From assembly GCA_015680685.1 (NCBI GenBank), contig MNCI01000967.1, positions 64,964-128,963 of the forward strand: a stretch of 64,000 nucleotides of DNA. Reading direction: 5' to 3'. The DNA is from Gnetum montanum (lineage: Eukaryota > Streptophyta > Gnetopsida > Gnetales > Gnetaceae). The translations under genes and the position numbers were made by a program. The notes beneath the pieces are model-generated. The model saw nothing but the letters and a program-made list of their open reading frames with translations, made no database searches and was not told where the DNA came from. Every line of letters starts with the position of its first letter. The first letter of the stretch is position 1. Below, piece by piece: positions 1-9,705 of the stretch.

Positions 1-1026
1 AGGCATCGTGGAATGCCTGTAAATGATGTTGAGGATCAACGTTGTATCCCCCTTTAAAACATGGGATATTATTTATGTCCAAACGCTTGATCCTACTGTC
101 CTTTATGTGCCTTGTGGGAATCCTAACTACCTTTGTTATGTTAAGCATACTTCGGGTTGCGAGTAGGGGTTCGTCATGATCATCTCTTTCATGACTTCTA
201 TGATGTCTACGTGGTGGTTGCCTACTTTCCCTACGTCCTTGCCCTTGTCCTAACTCCTCTCGACCTTCTTGTTGAGGTATTTTGTCCTTTTACTTTTACT
301 CTCTCCATTATGCTCATGATGGTTGCACCCAGATGTGAAAGGAGAGTGTGAATGATGAGATGAAGGAGAAGAGGAAGGGGATCCATCACCATGGCGATGT
401 TTCTTACCTTCTCTTCGGCTACTTCGGCCCCGATCGTTGTGACGATCTAAGTGTCCGTTCTTAGTGTGAGTAGTTGTTCCTGCCGTGAACAGTTGTTGCT
501 CACGAGGATCAGAGCCTGTAGCATGTACAGTTGAGCGAAGGCCCTGATGCTTAACCTCTTCACTAGAGTGAGGAGGAGGGACATCATTTTCTAAGAAACC
601 CATCATGAGGGATTCCTCATCTCCTATTTCACTAATGACATGGGGGACCTTGCCCTTCAACAGTGAATGTTGGCTCTCCTGCCTTGCATCCCTCATACGT
701 TGCAAAGCAGTGGGATGATAATCCCTTATATGATATCTTCCAGCAACGTATTCAGCGAATAAGTCCTGCATGCCAATCTGTGCCAATCCACGGAAAAGCA
801 TGTTCGGAACGGATCGATCTGATAGTAAAACTATATTACCAAACAAATCTCTCCAGCGCAACTGTTCATCCTGATGGAGAGTAAAAGTGTAATCAGGGAT
901 ATACTCATCGGGATGAGTATAAGTTATCGTATACTGTTTAGGACCTGGCTAATCTAGGTTATGCATATGATGCTGACCGTCTCCTGTGTTGTCCTTAGGT
1001 GAGTTGATTTCATGAGAAGAAGCCAT
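1..1026 (-). pseudogene. gag: Z gag, N-terminal part, nearly open
   Basis: Gag forms the virus-like particle and binds element RNA. I chose the ATG at 1026-1024 because it starts M-x-S-S, like the gag starts of A and elements 1 and 2, and lies about 125 bases after the primer-binding site. One in-frame TAG interrupts the frame near residue 28. A long open stretch (861-250) then holds a family-specific N-terminal domain (GNI-LL then PNML, IGM, RDYHPT) and a Ser/Arg/His-rich stretch (RSSRREGKKHRHGDG, then poly-Ser). The canonical capsid part begins at the very left of the window, where the opposite strand encodes the GGYN and AFHDA residues in another frame, so at least one frameshift is present. 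This is one of the better kept gag copies here. Confidence 0.8.
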
Positions 1027-1151
1027 CCTAATGGTGTGCTATTTTTGCCATTCGTTATGTTCTTAATTAACTGATTAACCCAAAGGTTCATGAAAGCTCA
1101 CAACGATGTCAGTGATATCCCTTATGTTCAATTGGAAAAAAAAACACTTAG

Positions 1152-1169
1152 TCCTCGGCAACGACACCA
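1152..1169 (-). promoter_or_regulatory. Z primer-binding site (tRNA-Asp type)
   Basis: On the minus strand this reads TGGTGTCGTTGCCGAGGA, two bases inside the LTR end. It matches the plant tRNA-Asp 3'-end complement (TGGCGCCGTTGCCGGGGA) at 15 of 18 positions, and the differences are C-T or G-A changes. It would prime minus-strand cDNA. Confidence 0.85.
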
Positions 1170-1170
1170 A

Positions 1171-2223
1171 TGATGAGTGGCGAGGTACCCCTACACTCAA
1201 CCATACGAATACGAGCGTGCACGCGCGATCCAGTCGAACTCAGCAGACTAAATGCCTTAACGCCACAAGAAACACTTGGGGTTAATCATTCGTTGTCTTC
1301 CCAAGCTTGCTTGTATGTGTCACGGTGTATGGTTAAGCAAGTCTGAGGTATATGATTTTTTTGGTATTTTTCAGTTTATCTCCTAAGCTATGAGGGAAAG
1401 GGTTGAGAAACTAACTAACTCTAACTAATGTCCTAAGTCTAAATTAACTAGCGTCAGCATCCGTTCCCACTTACCGGACACACCCTGAACTATGCAACTG
1501 TGGCTACCAAACGCTAATCGTTACTGGGATCACCACACGTAACGCAAGTGCTCGAAGTGGTCGTACTGAGGCACCTATTTAGCCTAAGTGTGATAAGCAG
1601 CCGATTCCTTGGCTAGCCGTACACACCCGTGGATGCTCGTAGCCAAGTCGTACTTATCACACGTTCTAGCCTAGCGATGAGCAGCCGATTCCTTAACTAG
1701 CCGTACACATTGGACTACCACTGGGATTACCAAGCGCAGATCCTGGAATACGCTACTGGGTTACCAAGCAGCCAATGCTCGTAGTCAAGTCGTACTCACG
1801 CGTTGCGATAAGCAGCCGATTCCTTGATTAGCCGTACACATCCGTAGATGCTCGTAATCAAGTCGTACTCGTGCGCACTAGGAAAGCAATAAATAACAAT
1901 AAAATAAAACCATGTACTGCAAGGTTTATCTAATCAAGTTCGTCTTTATTGCCGTACACAACTTGTGTTCAGGTTACAAAGTTGCTCGAATAAAGAGCCG
2001 TTCACTCTAGGACTCCTACTGCGGGCACATGGGAAATTAATCTAACTCTGGAGTGTTCAAACTGCCAGAGCTTCGCTACTTCTAGCCAGGATTGGGAAAT
2101 GAAGGGAGTGCTGCCTCTTATTTATAGATATGGCGACGGACTGCGATATCGCGTACGCGATATCGCAGGGGATGTGATATTGCGTACGCGATATCGCGGC
2201 TCAGTGCATATCGTGTCTCATCA
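1171..2223 (-). repeat. Z 5' LTR (1,053 bp)
   Basis: The LTR is bounded by TGATGAG on the left and CTCATCA on the right. On its own (minus) strand it starts with U3, which carries clustered GATATCGCG palindromes (2130-2215) and then a TATAAATA box (about 2119-2126). R/U5 follows with the AATAAAG motif shared by the family. It is about 200-260 bp longer than the LTRs of A because of a three-copy tandem insert at 1590-1880, described separately. Confidence 0.88.
1590..1880 (-). repeat. Three tandem stem-loop units inside the Z LTR
   Basis: Three units share a core GCAGCCGATTCCTT...GCCGTACACA...GTCGTACT. Each carries an inverted pair: CTTGGCTA/TAGCCAAG (1608-1615 and 1640-1647), CTTAACTA/TAGTCAAG (1692-1699 and 1782-1789) and CTTGATTA/TAATCAAG (1823-1830 and 1855-1862). 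The arms of units 1 and 3 differ in sequence yet stay fully complementary. Two related units occur in the solo LTR at 60081-60290. Confidence 0.75.
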
Positions 2224-2516
2224 CAAGAGAAATAATTTTCTTCCATGTAAGCCAAGTATTCTTCTAAGAGGTCTCTTGTTAAGGGATGATCCTTGTCCTT
2301 CATCAACCTACATACTTCAATGATAGGGACATCACAAGCTATAGCTGATAGCTTCATTGATAGACTCCTCTTTAGCTATGCTGGAGCTGCATCCTTGGCT
2401 TGATTTACCTCTTTATCAATTATTTTGAGATAGACTATGTCCATTTCATCTGGTTGGTAAACTTTTCTAATCTTAGAAAACACAAGATACAATAAAAGGT
2501 ATTCAAGATTTTGCAT
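2224..2516 (-). pseudogene. Unidentified coding-like fragment between Z and A
   Basis: I do not recognise this protein. On the minus strand an ATG at 2516-2514 opens about 97 codons with one TAG (2378-2376). The frame runs straight into the Z LTR at 2223. The residues look protein-like (DEMDIVYLKIIDKEVNQAKD, later CDVPIIEVCRLMKDKDHPLT and DLLEEYLAYMEENYF), acidic and probably helical, with no signal peptide or membrane segment. The single stop sits in an otherwise uninterrupted frame and could be a CAG-to-TAG change. If real, it is an exon or retro-copy cut by the Z insertion, and its continuation would lie left of the window. It could also be a piece of an unrelated transposon. Confidence 0.35.
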
Positions 2517-2618
2517 TTACTACATGATAATTTTTATTTGCATTTATCCAATTATTTAGATCCTTAGTTCTTGTGTATGAGTTACCACAAGAAGTATGAT
2601 GAGTTACCACAAGAAGTA
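2517..2618. other. Short flank with a 22-bp tandem duplication next to A
   Basis: Sequence between the coding-like fragment and A. GAGTTACCACAAGAAGTATGAT is present twice head to tail (2579-2600 and 2601-2622). The second copy runs four bases into the LTR of A and includes the AAGTA target-site copy (2614-2618). Confidence 0.7.
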
Positions 2619-3409
2619 TGATGAGTGGCGAGGTACCCCTACACTCAACTATATGAATATGAGCGTAGCACGTGTGATTCGGTTGAACTCTACAGACTAA
2701 GTGCCTACACACCTCATGGAACACTTAAGGTTAATCATTCATTATTTTCCCAGACTTACTTGTAGTTGTTATGATGTATGGTTAAGTAAGTCTGAGGTAT
2801 ATGATTTTTATAGTTTTTTATGTTTTATCTCCTATGCTAACAAGGTGAAGGGTGAAGAGACTAATTTACTAACTTTAACTAACTAACTAAGTCTAAATTA
2901 ACCTAGCATCAGCATCCATTCCCACTTACCGTTCACACCCTAAACCAATGCAACCTTGGTTACCAAACGCTAGTCATTGCTGGGATCACCAAGCGTAACG
3001 CACGTGCTCGAAGTGGTCATACTGAGGCAGTTAACTAGGAGAGAAGGGTTGATAGAGATTTAATAACTAATAAAGCATTTAAATGATAAATAATAAATAA
3101 CATTAAATAAAATCCTAATTAGCCTATTCCATGCACTACAAGGTTTATCCAAGAAGTTCGTCTTTATTGTCATACACAAACTTGTGTTCAGGTACAATGT
3201 CTACTCGAATAAAGATCCATTCACTTTGGAGTTCCTACTGCAGGCACATGGAAATTAATCTATCTCTAGAGGGGAAAAACTGCCAGAGTTTCACTACAGT
3301 CTAGGCCTAGATTAGGAAACAAGGGAGAGCTACCTCTTATTTATAGACTTGGCGACGCATCGCGATATCGCGTACGTGATATCGTGGGGGACGACGCGAT
3401 ATCGCATCA
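2619..3409 (-). repeat. A 3' LTR (791 bp)
   Basis: Bounded by TGATGAGTGG and ATCGCATCA and followed on the right by the reverse complement of a purine tract (TACCCCCATGACT). It holds a TATA box in CTTATTTATAG form (about 3340-3350), family U5 sequence and three GATATC units in U3 (3363-3405). The 5' LTR of the same element has six such units, which accounts for the 56-bp length difference. Confidence 0.9.
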
Positions 3410-3425
3410 TACCCCCATGACTAAA
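3410..3425 (-). promoter_or_regulatory. A 3' polypurine tract
   Basis: On the minus strand this reads AGTCATGGGGGTA just before the LTR start TGATG. The same motif stands before the 3' LTRs of elements 1, 2, 3 and 4. It would prime plus-strand cDNA. Confidence 0.8.
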
Positions 3426-3591
3426 TGAAAACTTGTCCTCGAGTTCCTTACAAAATATTGGGAAGGTATGGGATTATTGACTCAAATGGAACTAATGGTG
3501 AATGGGATGACATGTGAATGGATCATCATTACAAGACATGATAAAACTGGTGTTCATGACAACAAGAGTGAACACCTTATTACATTTGACA

Positions 3592-3782
3592 TTAGGCTGT
3601 ATTTGGCAGCTGAGAGAGAAAAGAGAAGAGAGAAGAAGTCTTGCTGCTGCCAACACCAAGATTGCATCTTTTGTTGTCCATCCGTAAGCACATCATTGAT
3701 CTTGTTCCTTGCAAAGCTGCTTCAGCACTACTCCATTCTAAGTGTTCCCTCCAGATCCAATCCGTTATTGCATGATGGCCAT
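3592..3782 (-). pseudogene. A remnant of the 3' ORF, start kept, body deleted
   Basis: The ATG at 3782-3780 lies directly after the predicted intron. It corresponds to the ATG of the long 3' ORF in element 2 (30641) and the short remnant in element 1 (20494). About 60 codons follow, with stops (TAA, TAG, TGA), including a Gln/Met/Asp stretch aligned to element 1, then a CT-rich run and the conserved lead-in to the PPT. The coiled-coil body seen in elements 2 and 3 is missing. I do not assign a function. Confidence 0.55.
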
Positions 3783-3842
3783 CTGCACATACAACACAGT
3801 CTAATATTAGCAAGGGTAATTGAATTATCATGTACTTGATAC
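3783..3842 (-). other. A predicted 60-nt intron ending at the 3' ORF start
   Basis: On the minus strand, CAAG|GTATCAAG opens the segment, TTGCTAAT is a good branch-point match, and TGTATGTGCAG|ATGG closes it at the start codon. Length and position equal the introns predicted in elements 1 and 2. It is noncoding and would be a 5'-leader intron. Confidence 0.65.
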
Positions 3843-5545
3843 CTTGCTTCGGTAAAAGGTCCATTGGATGGGTTGTGGTATGGTGGATTGTAGATCTAGA
3901 GATATATTAATGATGACTACCAAAGGTGTAGGGGCTAGGAGAAAATCAAAAAAGTTAGGCCTGTACCCCCATGACTAATCGCGAACCTCCAGTAGTGAGA
4001 GAATGGAAAAGGAAAAAGAACAAGAAAGATGGAGAAAAAGAGACAACTATTACATTGATGAAATGTATGTCAAGATGGAAATGAACAAAATAAAATTAAT
4101 TGCAAAATGTTAAGGGAAATAATTTAATGGGTGCACCAAATAGAAATGCCAGTGGGTCCTCCCCAAAGCAGGCTCATGCCATTAATGCCCTGACAAACCC
4201 ACATTTGAAGAGTTCGTAGGCTCTGGAAATGTCCTTTGGAATAAGAGTTAAAGTCTTAACCATAAGAATTTACCAAAAAGAAAACGATGTATCTACCAAA
4301 ATATACACTAATGATACAACCAACAATGAGGTGAAAGATGGAGGAAGAATGATGGAAAGAAGAGAATGGAATCGAATCCCAAGAACAAGGTGGTGTGCAG
4401 CCCCTTGTGTATTTCATGATTAATGTGACTTGGTAAATCTCATTCCAACTTTGGCCTCAAATAAACCACATCTAGTGACTTCGCATGAATGCATTCGGCC
4501 AATCCATCCTCTTGAATAACAAGAATGCCTTCACCCAAGAGCCACCACCATTCTGACAAAATAAATGAGGAGAGAATGGGAAGCAAGGAGGGCCTTAGTT
4601 AGAGGGAACATTTTTATTTTAGCTCCATAACCAGTGCTTGTAGCCCAAGGGATTATTTTGTCTAAGGGGTGTGCTTTGAATTCTCACTTTTCTCTCCTTT
4701 TTTTTGTATTTTTATGCGTGAGAACCACACCATGCAAAGACTTCTTATTTTTATTGACTTAGGTTCCGATAATTGGGTGACATTGGAATGGTAAGAAAAC
4801 TCAAGAAGAAAACATCCAAGCACCCAAGAGAATGGCCAACACAAATGCATCAAGTTCCCTTGAAGTCATACCCTTTTCAAGCCTTGAGTCCTTCCTTAGT
4901 TTGAGAGATACTCGGTCACCGATTCGTTAGAGTTCTTATTAGAAAGAGACTGTACATTTCCAAGCCAAGAGAAATCATAAACTTTGTGGATGTATGGATG
5001 AAGTGGACTCATTGCCTGTCAGATCAAAAGAAACATATCTTAGTATCAACATCGTAACTTAAAGGTAAAAACCCAACATTATCAATCAAGTAGAAAAATA
5101 GTTCATACCATCATGAAGAACACTTATTGGGTGACAAACTTACAAGATGGATAAAACACACACAAACGCACACAAAGAAATGAAAAAGTATAACAATGTT
5201 GTAAAATAAAAACAAGAAAGTTTAAAGAAATTTGTAAAAAAAAATGTGTAAAACAAAAACGTGTAAAACAAAAACGTGTAAAACAAAAACTGTAAAACAA
5301 AAACTGTAAAACAAAAACGTGTAAAACAAAAATGTGTAAAACAAAAACTTAAAAGAACTGAGGGCCTCTAATGATTAGCATAGGTGGCCATCTCCCCCAT
5401 GACTGAATGAAAAGGGAGAGATCCAAAATAATGAACGTCTATTTGAATTTTGTAAAAGTGCCCAACTTCTCCCGATTGATGTTCTTAGGTTAAGGGGTGG
5501 AAGTCAGGGACGCTCATATTCCAATGTATCTACACCTTTATTATT
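3843..5545 (-). other. A noncoding 3' region with conserved modules
   Basis: No gene. On the minus strand it holds, from pol outward: an internal purine tract (about 5410-5388, ATGGGGGAGATGG), an A/T-rich tandem array (5350-5243, eight units of about 13-15 bp, GTTTTACAC on this strand), a hairpin (4731-4668), a conserved block with TGGGGAGGACCCAC (about 4230-4135), and another ATGGGGGTA tract (3976-3964) before the intron. The same order is seen in elements 1, 2 and 4. Confidence 0.7.
4668..4731 (-). other. A conserved 3'-region hairpin
   Basis: GTGAGAACCACACC (4718-4731) pairs with GGTGTG plus TTCTCAC (4668-4673 and 4681-4687), leaving a T-rich loop. It is homologous to hairpins in elements 1, 2 and 4, where the paired arms change together. 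Confidence 0.6.
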
Positions 5546-5596
5546 GGCATGAGTTGCTTCCCTAGATAGTTCCATGCATGTTGGTAGGTTGCCCTT

Positions 5597-6300
5597 TCAA
5601 TTAGCTATCAACCACGGGGTGTCTACTTGTTGTGTGGTTGCTACATACAGGTACCTTTGTATTTGTGTTTCTAGGGCACACCGATTACATGGAAGAGATG
5701 TTGAGCGTTCCTCCATGTCATCACCCTTTGAGTCACTGTATGTGATGAACAGAAATTTCTTGTTCTCAATCTTTCCATAAATGTTTACCTTAGATATCTC
5801 TAAGGAAATATCGTGGATCCCTAGGTACACATCTATTGTACTCAGCCATGGCCTTCCCATTATAATTGGGAAGCCCCCGTTATTACTATTAACTTCTATC
5901 ACCAGGAAGTCAGCTGGGTATGACCACCCACACATAGTGTTAATGATTTCCTCCACCAATCCTAAGGGAATGGTGATGGACTAGTCAGCCAGCTCAAGTT
6001 GGATATTGCTCTTCTTAAGTTGGGGCAGGTTCCAGGCTTGATACATTTCTCGTGAGATTAAGTTGACTCTCGAACCTGAGTCAAGAAGAGCCTTATGTGG
6101 TTCATTCTTGGTGACTTGTAGATAGATTAAGGGGCTTCTAGGATTAGAGAATTTCTTGGGAAGGTGGCCTACCTTGATCCAGTCGATTACGGTATGTGTT
6201 AACATAACCGTATGCATGAAGCTCTGTTATTGGATGGAAGGGAGCCCCGAAGTCTTGGATGGTGGAGGAGCATGTATAGATTCAACCGCTTGTTGTTGTG
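5597..6300 (-). pseudogene. A aspartic protease
   Basis: Retroviral-type aspartic protease, which matures Gag-Pol in the particle. The catalytic triplet is intact in ALLDSGSRVNLIS. Downstream SITIPLGLVEE, CGWSYPADFLV and FPIIMGRPWLSTID follow in the order seen in elements 1, 2 and 4. One in-frame TAG (near 5980) replaces the Gln found at that position in element 1 (VDQSITIP), a CAG-to-TAG change. A Pro/Gln-rich linker precedes it from about 6300. The frame ends at TPWLIAN (5597), exactly where the connector to RT begins in element 1, so the deletion of RT and integrase starts here. Confidence 0.82.
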
Positions 6301-8709
6301 AGAGCTTATCTAGGCTTTTAGTTCTAAAGAAAGCTCTTATTTTCTTGCGGTTGTCAGAACTAGCAGTGGGTTGAATGTTTATGGCTCTCGTAGCGTTACG
6401 TTGCTACAGTTGAGTGGGGAGTTCCCCTTGCATTGTTGGAGCAGGTGGTAGTGGAACTACCGGCAAAAGAGTGGCATATGGATTTGGAGGATGGGATGGA
6501 TGTGGAGTGTCTCCTGGAGAAGAAGGAGTCCTTCTAAAATACTCCTGAACTTGGTAGTGACGTTGGGGAGTTTTCTAACCCATAGAGTCACTTGGAAAAA
6601 CTGGCTGCTACACATAATAGCCATAAGGATCAGGTTGCCGATAAGGGTATTGTTGTCCAAGCCATGGCATCCCCCATGACTGTGGGTGTTGCCACTGCTG
6701 ATGTTGCCCAATGGGTTGTGGCAAAGTTCCACTTGGATAGTACGTTAATTGTTGGTGGAACTATCTTGGGTTACCTTGGGAATAAGGTAACCTTTGGGGT
6801 GTTTGGCATTTGTTAAGTCTCGAGTTAAGTGCATACACCCCAGACTCTTGTAGATGTGAGATGATTGGACAACATCCCTTAGGATGGTCATATTGGCAGA
6901 TCTCACATCCACCGTCATTGTTTGTGTCAAAATCCACATCCTCATCGGAGATAGTTATTTTCCCCTTACCATTGTTACGTGCATGGCCTGCATCTCTCTT
7001 CTTTTTCTTATCAAAGTCACTACCTCATTCCACCTTAGACTCCTCTACAATTTTCAGGACAGTTTCAAGTCTAGAGTCTAAGGAATCCCATAATTGATCC
7101 ACTTTAGCTGATACTTCTGTTGTTAGTTTTGAATCAGCAAGGTTTTTTTGTTCACCAAATCTTCAAGTGGTGACTCGTCTTCCTCATCATAAAATTTCAC
7201 TCCCTTCTTTTGAAGGGAAGGATCGTGGTTGTATTCTTCCACACTCTCTCTTTTCCATAGCTCCCCTTCTTCTTTGGCTACTTGCTCCAACAAGCGATGA
7301 ATTTCATGGGCTCTAAGTTCTGATAGTCTCCCTTGGGCATAAGTCCCAAGGGTTCTCCTAGTTTCATATCTTAGCCCAACTACGATGTGGTGAAGTTGAT
7401 CCCGTTGAGCGTAACCATGGCCTGGGCAATGATGTAGCAATGCATAGTATCAGCCCATGGTAGCATCCAAGGGTTCATGATTACCTTGTTTCCATCCTTG
7501 GATCTGTTTACACAAGTTAGACACTTTGGAGTACGTTTGATATTTATCATTAAACAATTCTAACATCGTACTCCATCTCCTAATGGTTATCGGCTCTACG
7601 GACCAGTACCAACTCTCTGCTTCCTTAATGAGTGTCCTGGGAAACAACTTCAATTTCTGCCACTCGTTCTCTATGTTTTGCAAGGTGCAGGCATTGTGGA
7701 ATGCCTGTAAATGATGTTGCGGATCAGCGTTGTATCCCCCTTCGAAGCATGGGATATTATTGATATCTAAGTGCTTGATCCAGCTATCTCTTTAATGCCT
7801 TATTGGTATTCTAACTACCTCCATTATATTTAGCATACTTTGGGTTACAAGTAGGGGCTTGTCATGATCATCTCTTTCATGATGTCTACGTTGTTTCCTA
7901 CTTTCCCTTCGTTCATGCCCTTGTCCTCTCTCTAAACTCTCTCATCGAGGTCTCTCATTTTTTCTACCTCTATCCTCACCATTATGTTCTTGATGGCTGC
8001 GCCTAGATATGGAAGGAGAGGGTGAGTGATGTGATGAAGGGGAAGAAGAAGGAGAACCATTGCCATGACGATGCCTCTTGCCTTCTCTTCGGCTGCTACG
8101 GCCCTGATTGTGATGACGATCTATGTGGCCATCCTTGTCATGTGTTGTTGTTCCCTCAATGAACATTTGGTGTTCATGGGGATTAGAACTAGGGTTGTGT
8201 ATCATAGAGCATAGGTTCTGATACCCCACCTCCTTACCATCATTAGGAGGGGGAACATCATTTGATAGAGAACCTCTTATAATGGGTTCATCATCTCTGA
8301 TTTAACTTAGGACGTGCGAGACCCCTTTGCCCTTCAACAGTGTATGATGGCTCTCCTGCCTTGAGTCCTTGATACGTTGTGCTTTAGTGGGATGATAATC
8401 CCTCATGTCGAAATCACCTACAACGTATTCAGCATAGAGCTGTGTCATGCCGATCTGTGCCAAAGCATGGAGAAGCATGTTTGGGATTGACCAATTTGGG
8501 GGTAACACCATGTTACCTTGCAAGTCTCTCTATCACAGTTGTTCATCTTGATGGAGGATAAAGGTAAAATCTAGTATGTACTCATCAGGATGAGTATGTA
8601 CCACTCAGTGTTGTTGAGGAATTGGTAGATTTCGGTTATCTGTTTTTGATTGCTGACTGTTTCTAGTATAATCCCTAGGTGGTGAATTGCTCTTGTTAGA
8701 AGAAGACAT
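6301..8709 (-). pseudogene. gag: A gag, mostly readable
   Basis: Structural particle protein. ATG at 8709-8707 (MSSSN), about 125 bases after the primer site, matching element 1. Order: N-terminal family domain (GNMVLP, PNMLLHALAQIGM, RDYHP), Arg/Ser/His-rich segment (RSSRREGKRHRHG, SSSPSS), capsid-like domain (IPCFEGGYNADPQHH, FPRTLIKEAESWYW, STMLELFNDKYQTY), then charged linker and the knuckle CEICQYDHPKGCCP (C-X2-C-X3-H-X4-C, all ligands present) near 6930-6880, ending in a Pro/Gln-rich tail. A few stops and at least one frameshift break it. It is the best kept gag here and the reference for the degraded ones. Confidence 0.82.
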
Positions 8710-8834
8710 TTTAGTTTATCTTGGTGTGCTATGTAACTGTTATATAATTTTTCATTTTATTAACCCTATGGTTCGTTTAAGCTCCCAATGATATGAGTAA
8801 TTTCCTATGTTCTACTTAGCGCACAAACATGTAG

Positions 8835-8852
8835 TCCTCGGCAACAGTGCCA
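8835..8852 (-). promoter_or_regulatory. A primer-binding site (tRNA-Asp type)
   Basis: Minus strand TGGCACTGTTGCCGAGGA, two bases from the LTR; 15 of 18 bases match the plant tRNA-Asp complement, with all differences being transitions. Confidence 0.88.
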
Positions 8853-8853
8853 A

Positions 8854-9700
8854 TGATGAGTGGCGAGGTGCCGCCACACTCAACCATACGAATACGAGCG
8901 TAGCACATGTGATTCGATTGAACTCCGTAGACTAAGTGCCTACACGCCTCATGGAACACTTAAGGTTAATCATTCATTGTCTTCCCAAACTTACTTGTAG
9001 TTGTCACGGTGTATGGTTAAGTAAGTCTGAGGTATATGATTTTTATAATTTTTTATGTTTTATCTCCTATGCTAACAAGGTGAAGGGTGAAGAGACTAAT
9101 TTACTAACTTTAACTAACTAACTAAGTCTAAATTACCCTAGTGTCAACATCCGTTCCCACTTACCATTCACACCCTGAACTGATGCAACCTTGGTTACGA
9201 AACGCTAGTCATTGCTGGGATCACCAAGCGTAACGCACGTGTTCGAAGTGGTCATACTGAGGTACTTAACTAGGAGAGAAGGGTTGAGAGATATTTAATA
9301 ACTAATAAAGCATTTAAATGACAAATAATAAATAACAGTAAATAAAATCCTAATTAGCCTATTCCATGCACTGCAAGGTTTATCCAAGAAGTTCGTCTTT
9401 ATTGCTGTACACAAACATGTGTTCAGGTACAATGTTTGCTCAAATAAAGATCTATTCACTTTGGAGTTCCTACAGTGGGCACATGGAAATTAATCTATCT
9501 CTGAAGGGGAAAAACTGCCAGAGTTTCACTACAGTCTAGGCCTAGATTAGGAAACAAGGGAGAGCTGCCTCTTATTTATAGACTTGGTGGTGCACTGCGA
9601 TATCGTGTACACGATATCGCGGGGGGAGACACGATATCGCGTGGAATGCGATATCGTGGTGGTCATGATATCGCGGCCCATGCGATATTGTGTCCCATGA
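8854..9700 (-). repeat. A 5' LTR (847 bp)
   Basis: Starts TGATGAGTGG after the primer site and ends CCCATGA|AAGTA, where AAGTA is the target-site duplicate. U3 (9597-9690) has six GATATC palindromes, three with intact CpG on both sides and others decayed to TG/CA. The polyadenylation and U5 regions match the 3' LTR closely. Confidence 0.88.
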
Positions 9701-9705
9701 AAGTA

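Larger units (their letters stand above)
1..2223 (-). mobile_element. Element Z: Athila-like Ty3/gypsy LTR retrotransposon, 5' part
   Basis: Only the 5' end of this minus-strand element is in the window: 5' LTR (1171-2223), primer-binding site (1152-1169) and the first part of gag (1026 down to 1). The rest lies left of base 1. The LTR outer end is the TG/CA-type terminus at 2223, followed by CAAGA, which should be one copy of its target-site duplication; the other copy is outside the window. The family is the same as A, element 1 and the solo LTR at 59738, judged by shared U3 palindromes (CGATATCG) and shared U5 sequence. Confidence 0.88.
2619..9700 (-). mobile_element. Element A: complete but RT/integrase-deleted Athila-like element
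   Basis: This 7.1-kb minus-strand element is bounded by TGATGAG and CATGA (probably decayed CATCA) and flanked by 5-bp AAGTA at 2614-2618 and 9701-9705. Order on its own strand: 5' LTR (9700-8854), primer site, gag, protease, deletion junction near 5545-5596, internal purine tract, noncoding 3' region, micro-intron, short 3' ORF remnant, PPT, 3' LTR (3409-2619). RT, RNase H and integrase, about 3 kb in element 1, are absent. It is therefore non-autonomous and could have moved only with enzymes supplied in trans, unless the deletion came after insertion. Confidence 0.92.
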
